64,000 bases of DNA from Umezawaea endophytica (GTDB taxonomy: Bacteria; Actinomycetota; Actinomycetes; Mycobacteriales; Pseudonocardiaceae). This document shows positions 32,461-42,222 of this stretch, piece after piece. Made by a program: the position numbers and the translations under genes. The DNA lies in assembly GCF_025061645.1 (NCBI RefSeq), contig NZ_JANYMP010000016.1, positions 139,047 to 203,046 of the forward strand, read 5' to 3'. The notes under the pieces are model-generated. The model made no database searches. It saw nothing but the letters and a program-made list of their open reading frames with translations, and was not told the DNA's origin. The first letter of the stretch is position 1. The number at the start of each line of letters is the position of its first letter.

Positions 32461-33186
32461 TCACCGCGCCCTGATGCCCGCCAGCAGGTCGGTGATCGCG
32501 GCCATGATGCGCGCGGTCGCCTTGTCCAGCACCTCCTTGGACAGGGGCAGGTCGTAGAGGTCGGACAGGTCGACCTCGGGCCCGGCGGCGACGTCGACGC
32601 GCTTGCGCGGCAGCGGGCGGGGCAGGAACGAGCCCCTGGGCAGCAGGCGCTGGGTGCCCCACTGCGCGACGGGGATCACCGGCTTGCGGCTGATCAGGGC
32701 CGCGCGCGCCACGCCGGACTTGCCCGTCATCGGCCAGCCGTCGGGGTCGTTGGTGAACGTGCCCTCGGGGTACACGGCCACGCACTCGCCTGCCGCCACG
32801 GCCCCCTGGGCGCCGCTGAGGGCCTCGCCCGCGCGTTCCGTGCCGCGGTCGACCGGCACGTGCCTGCCCGACCGCATGATGGACCCGACCAGCGGCAGCC
32901 TCCACAGGCTCGCCTTGGCCAGGTAGCGGGGCACCCGCCCGGACACCAGGGCGAACACCGTCGAGCTGACCGGGTCGGCGAAGGAGATGTGGTTGAACGC
33001 CAGCAGCACCCCGCCGGTCTTCGGCACGTGCTCGTGACCGGTCATCCGCATCGGGATGAACAGCACCACGAGCGGCCACAGGACGTCGATGGCCGACCCG
33101 AACCAGAACCCGCGTTCACGCCGGGGCAGCCGCTTGGTCAGCGCCGCCATCTCGCGCACGGTCAGCGCCTTCGAGGACTCGTTCAC
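32461..33186 (-). CDS. plsC: 1-acylglycerol-3-phosphate O-acyltransferase (PlsC-like)
   Basis: A 241-residue membrane-associated acyltransferase of phospholipid synthesis. It contains the catalytic NHxxxxD box (AFNHISFADPVS) near residue 65 and the EGTF acceptor motif (VAVYPEGTFTND) near 140, with an N-terminal hydrophobic segment (DVLWPLVVLFIPM). GTG at 33186. Monocistronic; divergent from the signalling trio. Confidence 0.9.
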   Translation of the reverse strand: MNESSKALTVREMAALTKRLPRRERGFWFGSAIDVLWPLVVLFIPMRMTGHEHVPKTGGVLLAFNHISFADPVSSTVFALVSGRVPRYLAKASLWRLPLVGSIMRSGRHVPVDRGTERAGEALSGAQGAVAAGECVAVYPEGTFTNDPDGWPMTGKSGVARAALISRKPVIPVAQWGTQRLLPRGSFLPRPLPRKRVDVAAGPEVDLSDLYDLPLSKEVLDKATARIMAAITDLLAGIRAR

Positions 33187-33319
33187 ACCAGGATCTTCGG
33201 TGTCGGTCCGGAAGTGGTTCCAGCCGGGTCCTGGTCAGGCGCCTGCGGGGCCGCCACCGGGACCCGCGAACGCTCGCCTTCGCAGCCGCGCTGATCTCGG
33301 TCGACTACTCTCCCCGCTC

Positions 33320-34519
33320 GTGCCCAGCCTCACCGAAGCGGAACCGGTCGCCATCGCGACCCGACCGGTCCGCGTGCTGCTCGTCGAGGACGACGAGGGG
33401 GACGCGGTCCTCGTCGAAGCCCTCCTGGAGGACGCCGCCGCGCCGGTCGACCTGTCGCGCGCCCGGAGCCTCCAGGAAGCCGAGGGGCTCCTGCCGCTGG
33501 CCGACTGCGTGCTGCTCGACCTCGGCCTGCCCGACACGACCGGTCTGGACGGTCTGCGCCGCCTCCTCAGGCACTCCTCGCCCGCCGCGATCATCGTTCT
33601 CACCGGCCTGACCGACGAGCAGCAGGGCACGCGGGCGGTCGCGGCCGGGGCGCAGGACTACCTGGTCAAGGGCCAGGTCGACGGCGAGATGCTGATCAGG
33701 GGCATCCGCTACGCCGTCGAGCGCAAGCGCGCGGAGGAGATCACCAGGCAGCTCCGCGACGAGCAGCTCCACGCGGCCGAGAAGACCCGGCTGGAACGCG
33801 GCCTGCTGCCGTCGCCGATCATGCACGGCGACGACCTGGCGATGGAGTCCCGCTACCGGCCCGGCGGGAGCCGGATGCTGCTCGGCGGCGACTTCTTCGA
33901 CGCGGTCCGGCTGTCCGACGGCACCCTCCAGCTCATCATCGGCGACGTCTGCGGCCACGGGCCGGACGAGGCCGCGCTGGGCGTGTGCCTGCGCATCGCG
34001 TGGCGCGCGCTCGTGCTGGCCGAGCAGGAGCCGTGGAAGGTGCTGCGCACGCTGCACCAGATCCTCGTGCACGAACGCCACCAGCCCGGCCTGTTCACCA
34101 CGGCGTGCATGGTGACGATCTCCCCGGACCGCCGCTGGGCCCGCGTCTACCTGGCGGGCCACCCCGAACCGATGCTGCTGGTCGGCGACCGGGTCGTGGA
34201 GCTGCCGCGCGACCGGGCGGGCCTGCCGCTGGGCGTGCTCCAGGACAGCACGTGGAGCGGCCTTGACGTGCCGCTGCCGCCGAACTGGACGCTGATGCTC
34301 TACACCGACGGCCTGGTCGAGGGCCGGGTCGTCGGCGACACCGAACGGCTCGGCTCGGAGCGGCTCATCTCGCTCATCGAGGGTTTGGCGGGCAACGACC
34401 CCGACTGGCCGCGCAGGCAGCCCTGGCTCCTCGACACGCTCATCGCCCGCGTCGAGGACCTCAACGGCGGCGAACTGGACGACGACATGGCCGTCCTGCT
34501 GCTCTCGGAAAGGACCTGA
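33320..34519 (+). CDS. Receiver-PP2C phosphatase (RsbU-like response regulator)
   Basis: A 399-residue response regulator. The receiver domain (about 15-130) has the acidic pair in VEDDEGD, phosphoacceptor in CVLLDLGLPDT and Lys in YLVKGQ. A helical linker leads to a PP2C-type SpoIIE phosphatase domain (about 185-395, with GGDFFDAVRL, IGDVCGHGPDEAAL and LYTDGLVEGR), with the metal-binding aspartates conserved. It probably dephosphorylates an anti-sigma-factor antagonist. TACTCT 8 nt before GTG 33320 suggests a near-leaderless mRNA. Translationally coupled to the kinase (ATGA). Confidence 0.9.
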   Translation: MPSLTEAEPVAIATRPVRVLLVEDDEGDAVLVEALLEDAAAPVDLSRARSLQEAEGLLPLADCVLLDLGLPDTTGLDGLRRLLRHSSPAAIIVLTGLTDEQQGTRAVAAGAQDYLVKGQVDGEMLIRGIRYAVERKRAEEITRQLRDEQLHAAEKTRLERGLLPSPIMHGDDLAMESRYRPGGSRMLLGGDFFDAVRLSDGTLQLIIGDVCGHGPDEAALGVCLRIAWRALVLAEQEPWKVLRTLHQILVHERHQPGLFTTACMVTISPDRRWARVYLAGHPEPMLLVGDRVVELPRDRAGLPLGVLQDSTWSGLDVPLPPNWTLMLYTDGLVEGRVVGDTERLGSERLISLIEGLAGNDPDWPRRQPWLLDTLIARVEDLNGGELDDDMAVLLLSERT

Positions 34520-36069
34520 TGACCTCGCCGGACCACACCACCCGGTGGCCAGCCAAGAGGCTGCTGTTCGCCGCCGTGGCGATCCTGATCCTCGTGTCCG
34601 GCGGAGCGGTGGGCGCCATCGCCCTGTCGCTGTCCCAGCTCACCGACGCGCGCCTGCTCGTGCTGGAGGAGATCGGCCCGGCCAGGAGGCACGTGCAGGA
34701 GCTGTCGACCTCGTACGTGAACCAGGAGACCGGGGTGCGCGGGTTCGCCCTCAGCGGCCGCGACGAGTTCCTGGCGCCCTACCTGTCAGGTCAGGCCGAC
34801 GAGCGCACCGCGTTCGACGCGGCCCGCTCCCGCCTCGGCACCGAGTTCCCGGAGTACACGGCCGAGCTGGACCTGATCCAGGAGCGCGCGGGCACGTGGC
34901 GCTCGACCTACGCCGAGCCGGTGATCGCCCAGATCCGCGCCACCGGCCCCAGCCTGACGACGGCGTCCGCCGAGCAGGGCAAGACCCTGTTCGACAGCGT
35001 GCGGAACACCGCGAAGGAACTGGAAGTCCGGATGGCCGTGGACGTCGACGCGGCCCGCGCCAGGCTCGACCGGGCCGCCGACACGGTCCTGTGGCTGTCC
35101 ATGGGCGTCGGCCTGCTGCTGGTCGTGCTGATCGCGGTCGTCGCCGTCGTGCTGTACCGGATCCTGATCCTGCCGCTGGCGGGCCTGGCCGAGCAGGTCA
35201 GGACCGTCGCGTCCGGTGACTTCCAGCGGGCGGTCGACGTGACCGGGCCGCGCGAGATCGTGATGCTCGGCCACGACATCGACGGCATGCGGGGTCGGAT
35301 CGTCAAGGACCTCGACTCGGTCCGCGAGGCCCACGAGCGGCTCGACGCCCAGTCCACCGAGTTGCAGCGGTCCAACGCCGAGCTGGAGCAGTTCGCCTAC
35401 GTCGCCTCGCACGACCTCCAGGAGCCCCTGCGCAAGGTCGCGAGCTTCTGCCAGCTCCTGGAACGGCGCTACGGCGGCCAGCTCGACGAGCGGGCCGACC
35501 AGTACATCGGGTTCGCCGTCGACGGCGCCAAGCGCATGCAGGTGCTGATCAACGACCTGCTGGCGTTCTCGCGGGTCGGCCGCATGGCCCGCGAGCACAC
35601 CCTCGTCGACCTGGGTGAGGTGGTCGGCCAGGTCGTCGGCTCGTTGTCCCCGGCGATCCAGGAGTCGGGGGCGGTGATCGACCTCCCGGACGACCTGCCC
35701 ACCGTGCGCGGCGAGGCGTCCCTGCTGGGCGGGGTCTTCCAGAACCTCATCGGCAACGCGCTCAAGTTCCACGGCGACGAGCCACCGGTCGTGACGATGG
35801 CGGTGGAGCGCACCGAGGGGTTCTGGACGTTCACCTGCCACGACAACGGCATCGGGATCGACACCGAGTACGCCGAGCGGATCTTCGTCATCTTCCAGCG
35901 CTTGCACCACAAGGACGCCTATCCCGGCACGGGCATCGGCCTCGCGATGTGTCGCAAGATCATCGAGTACCACGGTGGCACCATCTGGTTGGACACCAGC
36001 CAGGACACCGGCACCACCTTCAAGTTCACCTTGCCCGTCGTCGAGAAATCCGAGACCCCCAATGAATGA
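34519..36069 (+). CDS. CHASE3-HAMP sensor histidine kinase
   Basis: A 516-residue membrane kinase. TM1 at about 15-35, an extracytoplasmic CHASE3 domain (about 40-185, with [19 protein letters not shown]), TM2 at about 193-215, HAMP (about 215-270), a coiled coil, HisKA ([23 protein letters not shown], phospho-His) and HATPase_c ([20 protein letters not shown] and [18 protein letters not shown]). The sequence is of the phytochrome-like class that signals to Rcp1-type regulators. It overlaps both neighbouring genes and probably phosphorylates both receivers. Confidence 0.93.
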   Translation: MTSPDHTTRWPAKRLLFAAVAILILVSGGAVGAIALSLSQLTDARLLVLEEIGPARRHVQELSTSYVNQETGVRGFALSGRDEFLAPYLSGQADERTAFDAARSRLGTEFPEYTAELDLIQERAGTWRSTYAEPVIAQIRATGPSLTTASAEQGKTLFDSVRNTAKELEVRMAVDVDAARARLDRAADTVLWLSMGVGLLLVVLIAVVAVVLYRILILPLAGLAEQVRTVASGDFQRAVDVTGPREIVMLGHDIDGMRGRIVKDLDSVREAHERLDAQSTELQRSNAELEQFAYVASHDLQEPLRKVASFCQLLERRYGGQLDERADQYIGFAVDGAKRMQVLINDLLAFSRVGRMAREHTLVDLGEVVGQVVGSLSPAIQESGAVIDLPDDLPTVRGEASLLGGVFQNLIGNALKFHGDEPPVVTMAVERTEGFWTFTCHDNGIGIDTEYAERIFVIFQRLHHKDAYPGTGIGLAMCRKIIEYHGGTIWLDTSQDTGTTFKFTLPVVEKSETPNE

Positions 36070-36499
36070 CTCACTGAGCGTGATCGACGTCCTGCTGGTC
36101 GAGGACGATCCCGGCGACGCGTTGATGACGCAGGAAGCCTTCGAGCACCACAAGATCCGCAACTCGCTGCACATCGTCCGCGACGGCGTCGAGGCGCTCC
36201 AGTTCCTGCGCCGCGAGGGCGAGCACGCCAACGCCCCGAGGCCCGGCCTGATCCTGCTCGACCTCAACCTGCCGCGCATGGACGGCCGCGAGGTGCTGGC
36301 CGAGGTCAAGGCCGACGAGCGCTTCCGGTCGATCCCCGTGGTGGTGCTGACGACGTCGGAGGCGGAGGAGGACATCCTCCGCAGCTACAACCTGCACGCC
36401 AACGCCTACGTGACCAAGCCGGTGGACTTCGACCGGTTCATCGAGGTCGTGCGGCAGATCGACGACTTCTTCGTCACGGTCGTGAAGCTCCCGCGATGA
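36062..36499 (+). CDS. Single-domain response regulator (Rcp1-like)
   Basis: A 145-residue stand-alone receiver. The acidic pair lies in VEDDPGD, the phosphoacceptor in [13 protein letters not shown], the switch Thr in [11 protein letters not shown] and the Lys in AYVTKPVDF. There is no output domain, as in Rcp1-type shuttles from phytochrome-like kinases. The ATG at 36062 overlaps the kinase stop by 8 nt. It likely relays phosphate or competes with the PP2C-linked receiver. Confidence 0.93.
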   Translation: MNDSLSVIDVLLVEDDPGDALMTQEAFEHHKIRNSLHIVRDGVEALQFLRREGEHANAPRPGLILLDLNLPRMDGREVLAEVKADERFRSIPVVVLTTSEAEEDILRSYNLHANAYVTKPVDFDRFIEVVRQIDDFFVTVVKLPR

Positions 36500-36764
36500 C
36501 CTTGGTTTGACCCGCCGCCGCGTCGGGTAGTTGATCGTCATGAACAAGGGCTCCAGCGCACGCGGCAAGTTCGACACGCTCCGCCCTCCGGGCCGGTCGC
36601 GGCGCGGGAGGCCGTCGCAGCCGGCCCCTCGGCGCTGATCCCCGGCGCGCGGGGGTCGTCGGCGTTCGCGCCTCGGCCGTAACGCATCCGAGCGGGGAGC
36701 CGACTGAGCGTTGACGGCGTTCGCCGTCACCACGGGTCGGACCACCAGCGAGGAGACGAACTCC
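36500..36764. other. Intergenic region
   Basis: 265 bp with no supportable gene. A 32-codon Arg/Pro-rich frame from ATG 36540 has no ribosome-binding site. GAGGAGA at 36750-36756 belongs to the next gene. Confidence 0.5.
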
Positions 36765-37478
36765 ATGTCGTTGGACGACGCGCTGCGGAGGGCTCAGTCG
36801 GAAGCCGACCAGGCCGACGCGCGGGCACGGGCGGGCAAGGCCACTTCGGACCGGATGGTGCCGGTCGGTGTCGCCGCCGCGAGGGACCTGCTCCGGCAGG
36901 CGGTTCAGCACTTCGAGAAGGCGCGGGTAGGCCCCGAGTTCGTCCTGCGGTACGTGCGGGCGGAACGCGGCTTCCTGAGCGGCCTGAGAGGATCCCGGAA
37001 CCGCTACGAGGTCGTGGCGCGGATCTGGCAGTTGAACAGGCTGCACGTCCGCGATGACGGGCTCCTGTACCGGGTCGGCGGCACCCGCTTCTCGATGGAA
37101 CCCCTGGCGAAGGCGCAGGACCGCGAACGCGCCCAAGGACGTGACAGGGTGCCGTTCTACTGGCGCGTCGACACCCACGAGCTGTTCGGCAAGGCGGGAC
37201 TGACCCCTGGGGACTCGGGGTACATCCTGGACCACGGACCGAACAGCGGGACCCTGGACCAGGTCGAACTGGACGAGAACATGAGCTTCGCCGGATCGGT
37301 CCGGCTCTCCTCCGCCGGGCGTGCCCCGTACCTCGACAGGTACGACCTCGACGCCTCGTCGAGGTTCGCGGTTTCGCCGGAGGGAACCGTCTTCGTCCAG
37401 CAGAACGACTACGACAACTCGTGGTACGAGAAGCTCGAGGACGTGATCGCCTCCGCTGTCGTGGCCGGGAAGCGTTGA
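36765..37478 (+). CDS. Hypothetical protein
   Basis: A 237-residue soluble protein I do not recognise. The N-terminal helix is highly charged (SLDDALRRAQSEADQADARARAGK). The middle has RYEVVARIWQLNRLHVRDDGLLYRVGGTRF, and the C-terminal half is rich in Asp and Tyr (YLDRYDLDASSRFAVSPEGTVFVQQNDYDNSWYEKLEDV). The ATG at 36765 is preceded by GAGGAGA. It converges on the methyltransferase gene, 4 bp apart. Confidence 0.65.
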   Translation: MSLDDALRRAQSEADQADARARAGKATSDRMVPVGVAAARDLLRQAVQHFEKARVGPEFVLRYVRAERGFLSGLRGSRNRYEVVARIWQLNRLHVRDDGLLYRVGGTRFSMEPLAKAQDRERAQGRDRVPFYWRVDTHELFGKAGLTPGDSGYILDHGPNSGTLDQVELDENMSFAGSVRLSSAGRAPYLDRYDLDASSRFAVSPEGTVFVQQNDYDNSWYEKLEDVIASAVVAGKR

Positions 37479-37482
37479 GCCC

Positions 37483-38064
37483 TCAATGCTTCCGGTGGAC
37501 GCTCACCGCGTAGCCGCCACCGGTGTACGGCTCGCGGTCCCACGTGGACCAGCGGTCTTCCCGTTCCAGCCCCGCCGCGGCGCACCACGCGTCGTAGTCG
37601 GCGAGTGACGGCCAGCCCGGTCGCAGGCCGAAGCCCGCGACCAACCCGCCGCCTGCCTCCAGGTGGGCCGCGCAGGTCGCGACGACGGCCGCGCGGACGT
37701 CGGCCGCCGCGTACGGGATGACGTTGCCCGCGAGCACGACCACGTCGAACCGCTCGCCGAGGTCCATCACGTCCAGGCCGACGTGCTCCCAGCGCAGCTC
37801 CGGGGCCTTCGCGCGGGCGGCGGTGATCATGTCCGCGTCCACGTCGACCCCGACCACGCGCACCCCGCGCCGCGCCAGCTCGATGCCGACGCGGCCCGTG
37901 CCGCACCCGCCGTCGAGCACGGACGTCGGCGCGTAGGCCAGGACCAGCGCGGCCTCGCCGTGCGGGTCCTGCCCCGCCTCGGCCATGCGCTTCCAGCGGT
38001 CGTCGTAGGAACCGAGGTCGACCTGGTCCCGCCAGCGGGCCCAGTCCTCCGGCGGAGTGGTCAT
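37483..38064 (-). CDS. Class I SAM-dependent methyltransferase
   Basis: A 193-residue Rossmann methyltransferase. Motif I reads VLDGGCGTGRVGIELA, followed by VVGVDVDADMI, LDVMDLGERFDVVVLAGNV and a C-terminal WDREPYTGGGYAVSVHRKH. The substrate is not deducible. TAGGCT with a 7-nt gap precedes the ATG and no ribosome-binding site is present, suggesting a leaderless mRNA separate from the gene upstream. Confidence 0.9.
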   Translation of the reverse strand: MTTPPEDWARWRDQVDLGSYDDRWKRMAEAGQDPHGEAALVLAYAPTSVLDGGCGTGRVGIELARRGVRVVGVDVDADMITAARAKAPELRWEHVGLDVMDLGERFDVVVLAGNVIPYAAADVRAAVVATCAAHLEAGGGLVAGFGLRPGWPSLADYDAWCAAAGLEREDRWSTWDREPYTGGGYAVSVHRKH

Positions 38065-38079
38065 GCGCGCGAGCCTAGG

Positions 38080-40494
38080 TCACACCTTCAGCGCGGCGCT
38101 CAGCCTCGTGTCGCCGTAGTCGTGCCCCACGTCCACCGTGTAGCCCCCGGACAGCGTCACCCAGGCCCCGTCCTCCCACGCCTCCACCGAACGGCGTGGC
38201 AGCTCGACCACGACCTCCACGACCTCCCCCGCCCCGGCCTCCACCGACGCGAAGCCCGCCAGCCAGCGGGACGGGCGGTCGGCCGCGGGCGCGTCCGGCA
38301 CCAGGTACACCTGCACCACCTCGCGCCCGGACCTGGCCCCGGTGTTCCGCAGGGACACCGTCACGGTGGCGAGCGCGTCCGACGGCGTGACCGTCACCGA
38401 CTCGTAGTCCCACGTCGTGTACCCCAGCCCGGCGCCGAACCAGAACGCGGGCGCGACCGGGCGGCGCTCCCAGGCGCGGTAGCCGATGAACAGGCCCTCC
38501 CGGTACGCCAGGACGCCGTCGACCGGGTCCACGTCGAGGACCGGGCAGTCGGCCATGCGGACCGGCCACGTCGTGGGCAGGCGGCCCGCGGGTTCGGTGT
38601 GGCCGAAGAGGACGCTCGCCAGCGCCGCGCCCGCTTCCTGGCCGGGGAACCACGTCAGCAGCACCGCGGCGACGTCGTCGACCCACGGCATCTCCACCGG
38701 GGAGCCCGCGTTGACCACCACGACGGTGCGGGGGTTGGCCGCGGCGACGGCGGCGACCATGTCGTCCTGCCTGCCGGGCAGCGCCAGCGAGCGGCGGTCG
38801 AAGCCCTCGGACTCGACCTCCTCCGTGGTGGCGACGACCACGACGGCGACCTGGGCCGCCGCCGCGGCGACCACGGCCCGCTGGATCAGCTCGTCGTCGG
38901 TGGGACCGGGTTCGGCGTGGCCGAGGGTGATGCCGACGACGGCGCCGATGCCCTTGCGGACCCAGGTCTTGTGGCGCAGCGTGACCAGCACCGGACCTTC
39001 GACGGTGGTCGCCACGCGGGTCTCCGGGTGCAGCAGGATGCCCGCCGCCGGGTCGTCGTCGTAGGCGACCTGCTTGTCGTCGTAGAGGACCTCGCCGTCG
39101 ACGGTCAGCACGAACTCGCCGATGCCGCCGACGCCGAAGCGGTGCTCGCCGAACACCAGCGGGCGGAACCACGCGCTGAGCTCGACGGAGTCGAGCAGGG
39201 AGCCGTCGACACCCGCGGGCATCTTGCCGGTCCACCCGGTGACGGCGGCTTCCAGCAGCAGCCTGCCGAGTTCGGCGCCGGACGCGTCGCGGAACACCAT
39301 GCGGAAGCCCGCTTCGCCGGTCTCCGGGTCCGTCCACTCCGGACCATACGCGGGAGGCAGCTTGGTGCGCGGGTCGACGCCGGGTTCGTAGGTCAGCTCG
39401 ACGCCCTGCGCGCGCAGACCGTCCAAAGGGGACACGACGTGCGGCGGGAACACCGTGACGCTGCCGCCGCCGAGGATCCGGGCCTCCTCCGCCGCCACGC
39501 CGATGAGCGCGACCGTGGGGGACGCCAGCGGCAGCGTCCCGTCGTTGCGCAGCAGCACGAACGACCGCGAGGCCACCTCCTCGGCCAGGGCGTCGCCGTC
39601 GACCACCGCCTCCGGCCTGACCGGCACCGCGGGCTCGACGCCCTCCAGCAGCCCGACGCGGCCCGCCAGGCGCAGCACGCGGCGGACCATCTCGTCGACC
39701 ACGGACTCCGGCACCTCGCCCGCGCGCACGGCCTCGACCAGCTTGGGACCCCACGGGTTGCCGGGGCCGGGCATGGCGACGTCGAGGCCGCCCAGCGCGG
39801 TGGCGGCGGTGGTCTTCGCGGCCGTCCAGTCCGACACGACGACGCCGTCGAAGCCCCACTCCCCCTTGAGCAAGCCGTTCTGCAACGCGTCGTTCTCGGA
39901 CATGGTGTGGCCGTTGACGCCGTTGTACGCGCACATGACGGCCCACACGCCCGCGTTGACGATGGCCTCGAACGGCGCCAGGTACACCTCGCGCAGCGTG
40001 CGGTCGTCGACCGCCGCGTCGAGGACGAACCTGGCGGTCTCGGAGTCGTTGGCCACGAAGTGCTTCACGGTCGCGCCGACACCCCCGTCCTGCACGCCGC
40101 GGACGTAGCCGACGCCGATCTCCGCGGTCAGCAGCGGGTCCTCGGAGTAGCACTCGAAGTGCCTGCCGCCCAACGGGGTGCGGTGCAGGTTCACGGTCGG
40201 CGCGAGCAGCAGGTGCGCGCCCTTGCGGCGGGCCTCCTGCGCGAGCAGCCTGCCCACCCGGCGGGCGAGCGCGGGGTCCCAGGTGGCCGCCAGCGCGGTG
40301 GGGCTGGGCAGGACGACGGCCGGGTCGTCCGGGCCCCAACTGGTGCCGCGGACGCCGATCGGGCCGTCCGACATGACCAGCGAGCCGAGGCCGATGTGCG
40401 GCACGGCGGGCAGCGACCAGACGTCCTGCCCCGCCAGGAGGCTCACCTTGGTTTCCAGGTCGAGGGCGGCCAGGGCGGTCTCGATCGTGCTCAT
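38080..40494 (-). CDS. GH3 beta-glucosidase with PA14 insert
   Basis: A cytoplasmic 804-residue glycoside hydrolase. The GH3 N-terminal barrel (about 20-310) has GGRHFECYSEDPLL, KHFVANDSE and the nucleophile in VVSDWTA. The GH3 C-terminal domain is split by a PA14-like region (about 390-530) and followed by a fibronectin III-like domain (about 715-785). The order GH3N-GH3C-PA14-FnIII matches characterised broad-specificity beta-glucosidases. No signal peptide, so substrates must be imported. GGAGAACC precedes the ATG. It lies 41 bp downstream of the tetR gene on the same strand. Confidence 0.93.
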   Translation of the reverse strand: MSTIETALAALDLETKVSLLAGQDVWSLPAVPHIGLGSLVMSDGPIGVRGTSWGPDDPAVVLPSPTALAATWDPALARRVGRLLAQEARRKGAHLLLAPTVNLHRTPLGGRHFECYSEDPLLTAEIGVGYVRGVQDGGVGATVKHFVANDSETARFVLDAAVDDRTLREVYLAPFEAIVNAGVWAVMCAYNGVNGHTMSENDALQNGLLKGEWGFDGVVVSDWTAAKTTAATALGGLDVAMPGPGNPWGPKLVEAVRAGEVPESVVDEMVRRVLRLAGRVGLLEGVEPAVPVRPEAVVDGDALAEEVASRSFVLLRNDGTLPLASPTVALIGVAAEEARILGGGSVTVFPPHVVSPLDGLRAQGVELTYEPGVDPRTKLPPAYGPEWTDPETGEAGFRMVFRDASGAELGRLLLEAAVTGWTGKMPAGVDGSLLDSVELSAWFRPLVFGEHRFGVGGIGEFVLTVDGEVLYDDKQVAYDDDPAAGILLHPETRVATTVEGPVLVTLRHKTWVRKGIGAVVGITLGHAEPGPTDDELIQRAVVAAAAAQVAVVVVATTEEVESEGFDRRSLALPGRQDDMVAAVAAANPRTVVVVNAGSPVEMPWVDDVAAVLLTWFPGQEAGAALASVLFGHTEPAGRLPTTWPVRMADCPVLDVDPVDGVLAYREGLFIGYRAWERRPVAPAFWFGAGLGYTTWDYESVTVTPSDALATVTVSLRNTGARSGREVVQVYLVPDAPAADRPSRWLAGFASVEAGAGEVVEVVVELPRRSVEAWEDGAWVTLSGGYTVDVGHDYGDTRLSAALKV

Positions 40495-40535
40495 GGTTCT
40501 CCTACCGAGCGGGCGGTCGGTTCGTTATCCGCACG

Positions 40536-41186
40536 TTACCCGGCGTGAGCGGGGAGCGGAACCGGAACCGCCGAGGCCAGCAGGGCCACGAGGGGCTCCG
40601 GGTCGAGCGCGGTGGACCTGATGAGCCGGGTGGCGTAGTCGCGGAACGCGGCGACCATGTCGACCTCGTCCGGCCGCAGCAGCCACTGCAACTGGAGGCC
40701 GTCCATCACCGCGACGACCTCGCGGGCCAGCAGCGCGCAGTCCACGTCGGGGCGCAGCGCGTCGGCGCCCGCGAGCAGCCCGGCCTCGACGGACGCCGTG
40801 ACGCGCCCGTACCGGTCGGTGAACCAGGCCCGCGCCGGGTGGTCGTCGGTGACGCTCTCGCCCGCCAGCGCGGTGTAGATCTGCACCAGGCCGCCGAGCC
40901 TGCGGTTGCGGTCGACCAGGCGGAGCAGGTTCACCAGCAGCCGGGGCCCGGTGCGGCCGTCCGGGTCCAGCTCGGCCAGCCACTCGCGGTCGAGCCGGTC
41001 GCGGGCCTCCAGCACGGCCGTCAGCAGCCTCGGCTTGGTCGGGAAGTGGTGCAGCAGCCCCGCCTGGCTGATGCCGACGTGCTCGGCGATCCCGGCCAGC
41101 GAGGCCCGGTGGTAGCCGTGGTCGGCGAACACCACCATAGCCGCGTACAGGATCTGCTCACGACGGGCGTCGCCCCGAGTCACCAT
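40536..41186 (-). CDS. TetR-family transcriptional regulator
   Basis: A 216-residue repressor. The N-terminal helix-turn-helix (about 8-55) reads REQILYAAMVVFADHGYHRASLAGIAEHVGISQAGLLHHFPTK; the C-terminal helical domain binds an unknown ligand. The ATG at 41186 overlaps the stop of the MBL gene by one base (TGATG), so it is coupled to that gene, and GH3 lies just downstream. LLHHF-type regulators next to GH3 genes often control sugar use. Confidence 0.92.
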   Translation of the reverse strand: MVTRGDARREQILYAAMVVFADHGYHRASLAGIAEHVGISQAGLLHHFPTKPRLLTAVLEARDRLDREWLAELDPDGRTGPRLLVNLLRLVDRNRRLGGLVQIYTALAGESVTDDHPARAWFTDRYGRVTASVEAGLLAGADALRPDVDCALLAREVVAVMDGLQLQWLLRPDEVDMVAAFRDYATRLIRSTALDPEPLVALLASAVPVPLPAHAG

Positions 41187-42199
41187 CAGGTCAGCGTAGC
41201 GCTGTAGTGCACGACTCCGTCCACAGTGGACGCGGCGAGTCGCCCGTCGCGCACCAGCACGTCGAGGTGCGCCGCCGTCTCGCCCGTCGCCAGCACCTGG
41301 TTGAACAGGTCCAGCTCGGCGAACTCCCGCTGCCTGCGCGTCCAGCCGAGCCTGCGGGCCGTCTCGTGCGCGGTGGCCGTGCCGCCCGCGACCGAGTCGA
41401 TCGTGGCCTCCAGGCGGTCCGCGTGGTGCTGGAGCAGCTCGTCCACGCGGGCGTGGACGCTGTCGGTGACGGGGCCGTGCGCGGGCAGCAACCGCAGGTC
41501 GGGGTGCTCGCGCACCAGGCGCAGCGAGTCGAGGTAGTCACCGAGCGGCAGTTCGGGGCGCGCGGGCTCGAAGCCGATCGACGGCGTGATGTGCGGCAGG
41601 ACGTGGTCGCCAGCGAACAGCAGCGACGACTCCTGGTCGACGAACACCACGTGCCCGGCCGTGTGGCCCGGCGTCGGCACGGTCGTCAGCACCCGTTTGG
41701 CCAGGTCGAGCCGGGTCTCCCCGGTCAGCCACTCGTCCGGCTCCTCGTAGATCGCGGACGCCCTCACCTCCATCGGCACCGCGACCGCCGCCCACCGCGC
41801 GGCCAGGTCGGGGGCGCCCCACCGGCGCAGGTTCACCACCTGCCCCTCGGCGCGGCCCGCGATCACCCGTTCCAGCGACGGCTGCTCACCGAGCCCCAGC
41901 GCGACGCGCGTGCCGAACCGCCTCCGCAGCGCCACGGCCATCGTGTAGTGGTCGCGGTGCATGTGGGTGACGAGGAACCGGTGGACGTCGGCGAAGCCGT
42001 ACCCGAGGGTGTCGAGCGACGCCTCCAGCCGGTCGGTAGCCTCGTCCAGCGCCCAGCCCGCGTCGATCATCACGACGCCGTCGCCGTCGTCGATCGCGTA
42101 CACGTTCACCGTGTGCAGGCCGTCGTTCGGCAGCGGCAGCGGGATCCGGAACACGCCCGGCGCCACCTCGAAGACACCTGGCTCCGTCCAGTCCGTCAT
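41186..42199 (-). CDS. MBL-fold metallohydrolase
   Basis: A 337-residue metallo-beta-lactamase-fold hydrolase. The metal motif is VTHMHRDHYT near residue 77, followed by further ligands in PTPGHTAGHVVF and LLFAGDHVLP. The C-terminal 90 residues form a winged-helix-like cap, as in glyoxalase II-like and SoxH-type proteins. The ATG at 42199 starts MTDWTEPGVFEVAPGVFRIPLP, typical of the group. Coupled to tetR. Confidence 0.9.
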   Translation of the reverse strand: MTDWTEPGVFEVAPGVFRIPLPLPNDGLHTVNVYAIDDGDGVVMIDAGWALDEATDRLEASLDTLGYGFADVHRFLVTHMHRDHYTMAVALRRRFGTRVALGLGEQPSLERVIAGRAEGQVVNLRRWGAPDLAARWAAVAVPMEVRASAIYEEPDEWLTGETRLDLAKRVLTTVPTPGHTAGHVVFVDQESSLLFAGDHVLPHITPSIGFEPARPELPLGDYLDSLRLVREHPDLRLLPAHGPVTDSVHARVDELLQHHADRLEATIDSVAGGTATAHETARRLGWTRRQREFAELDLFNQVLATGETAAHLDVLVRDGRLAASTVDGVVHYSATLT

Positions 42200-42222
42200 G
42201 GTTACCGGACGGTAGCACGTGG

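Noticed and set aside
36540-36638. A 32-codon plus-strand frame
   Set aside because: No ribosome-binding site, Arg/Pro composition typical of non-coding high-GC DNA.
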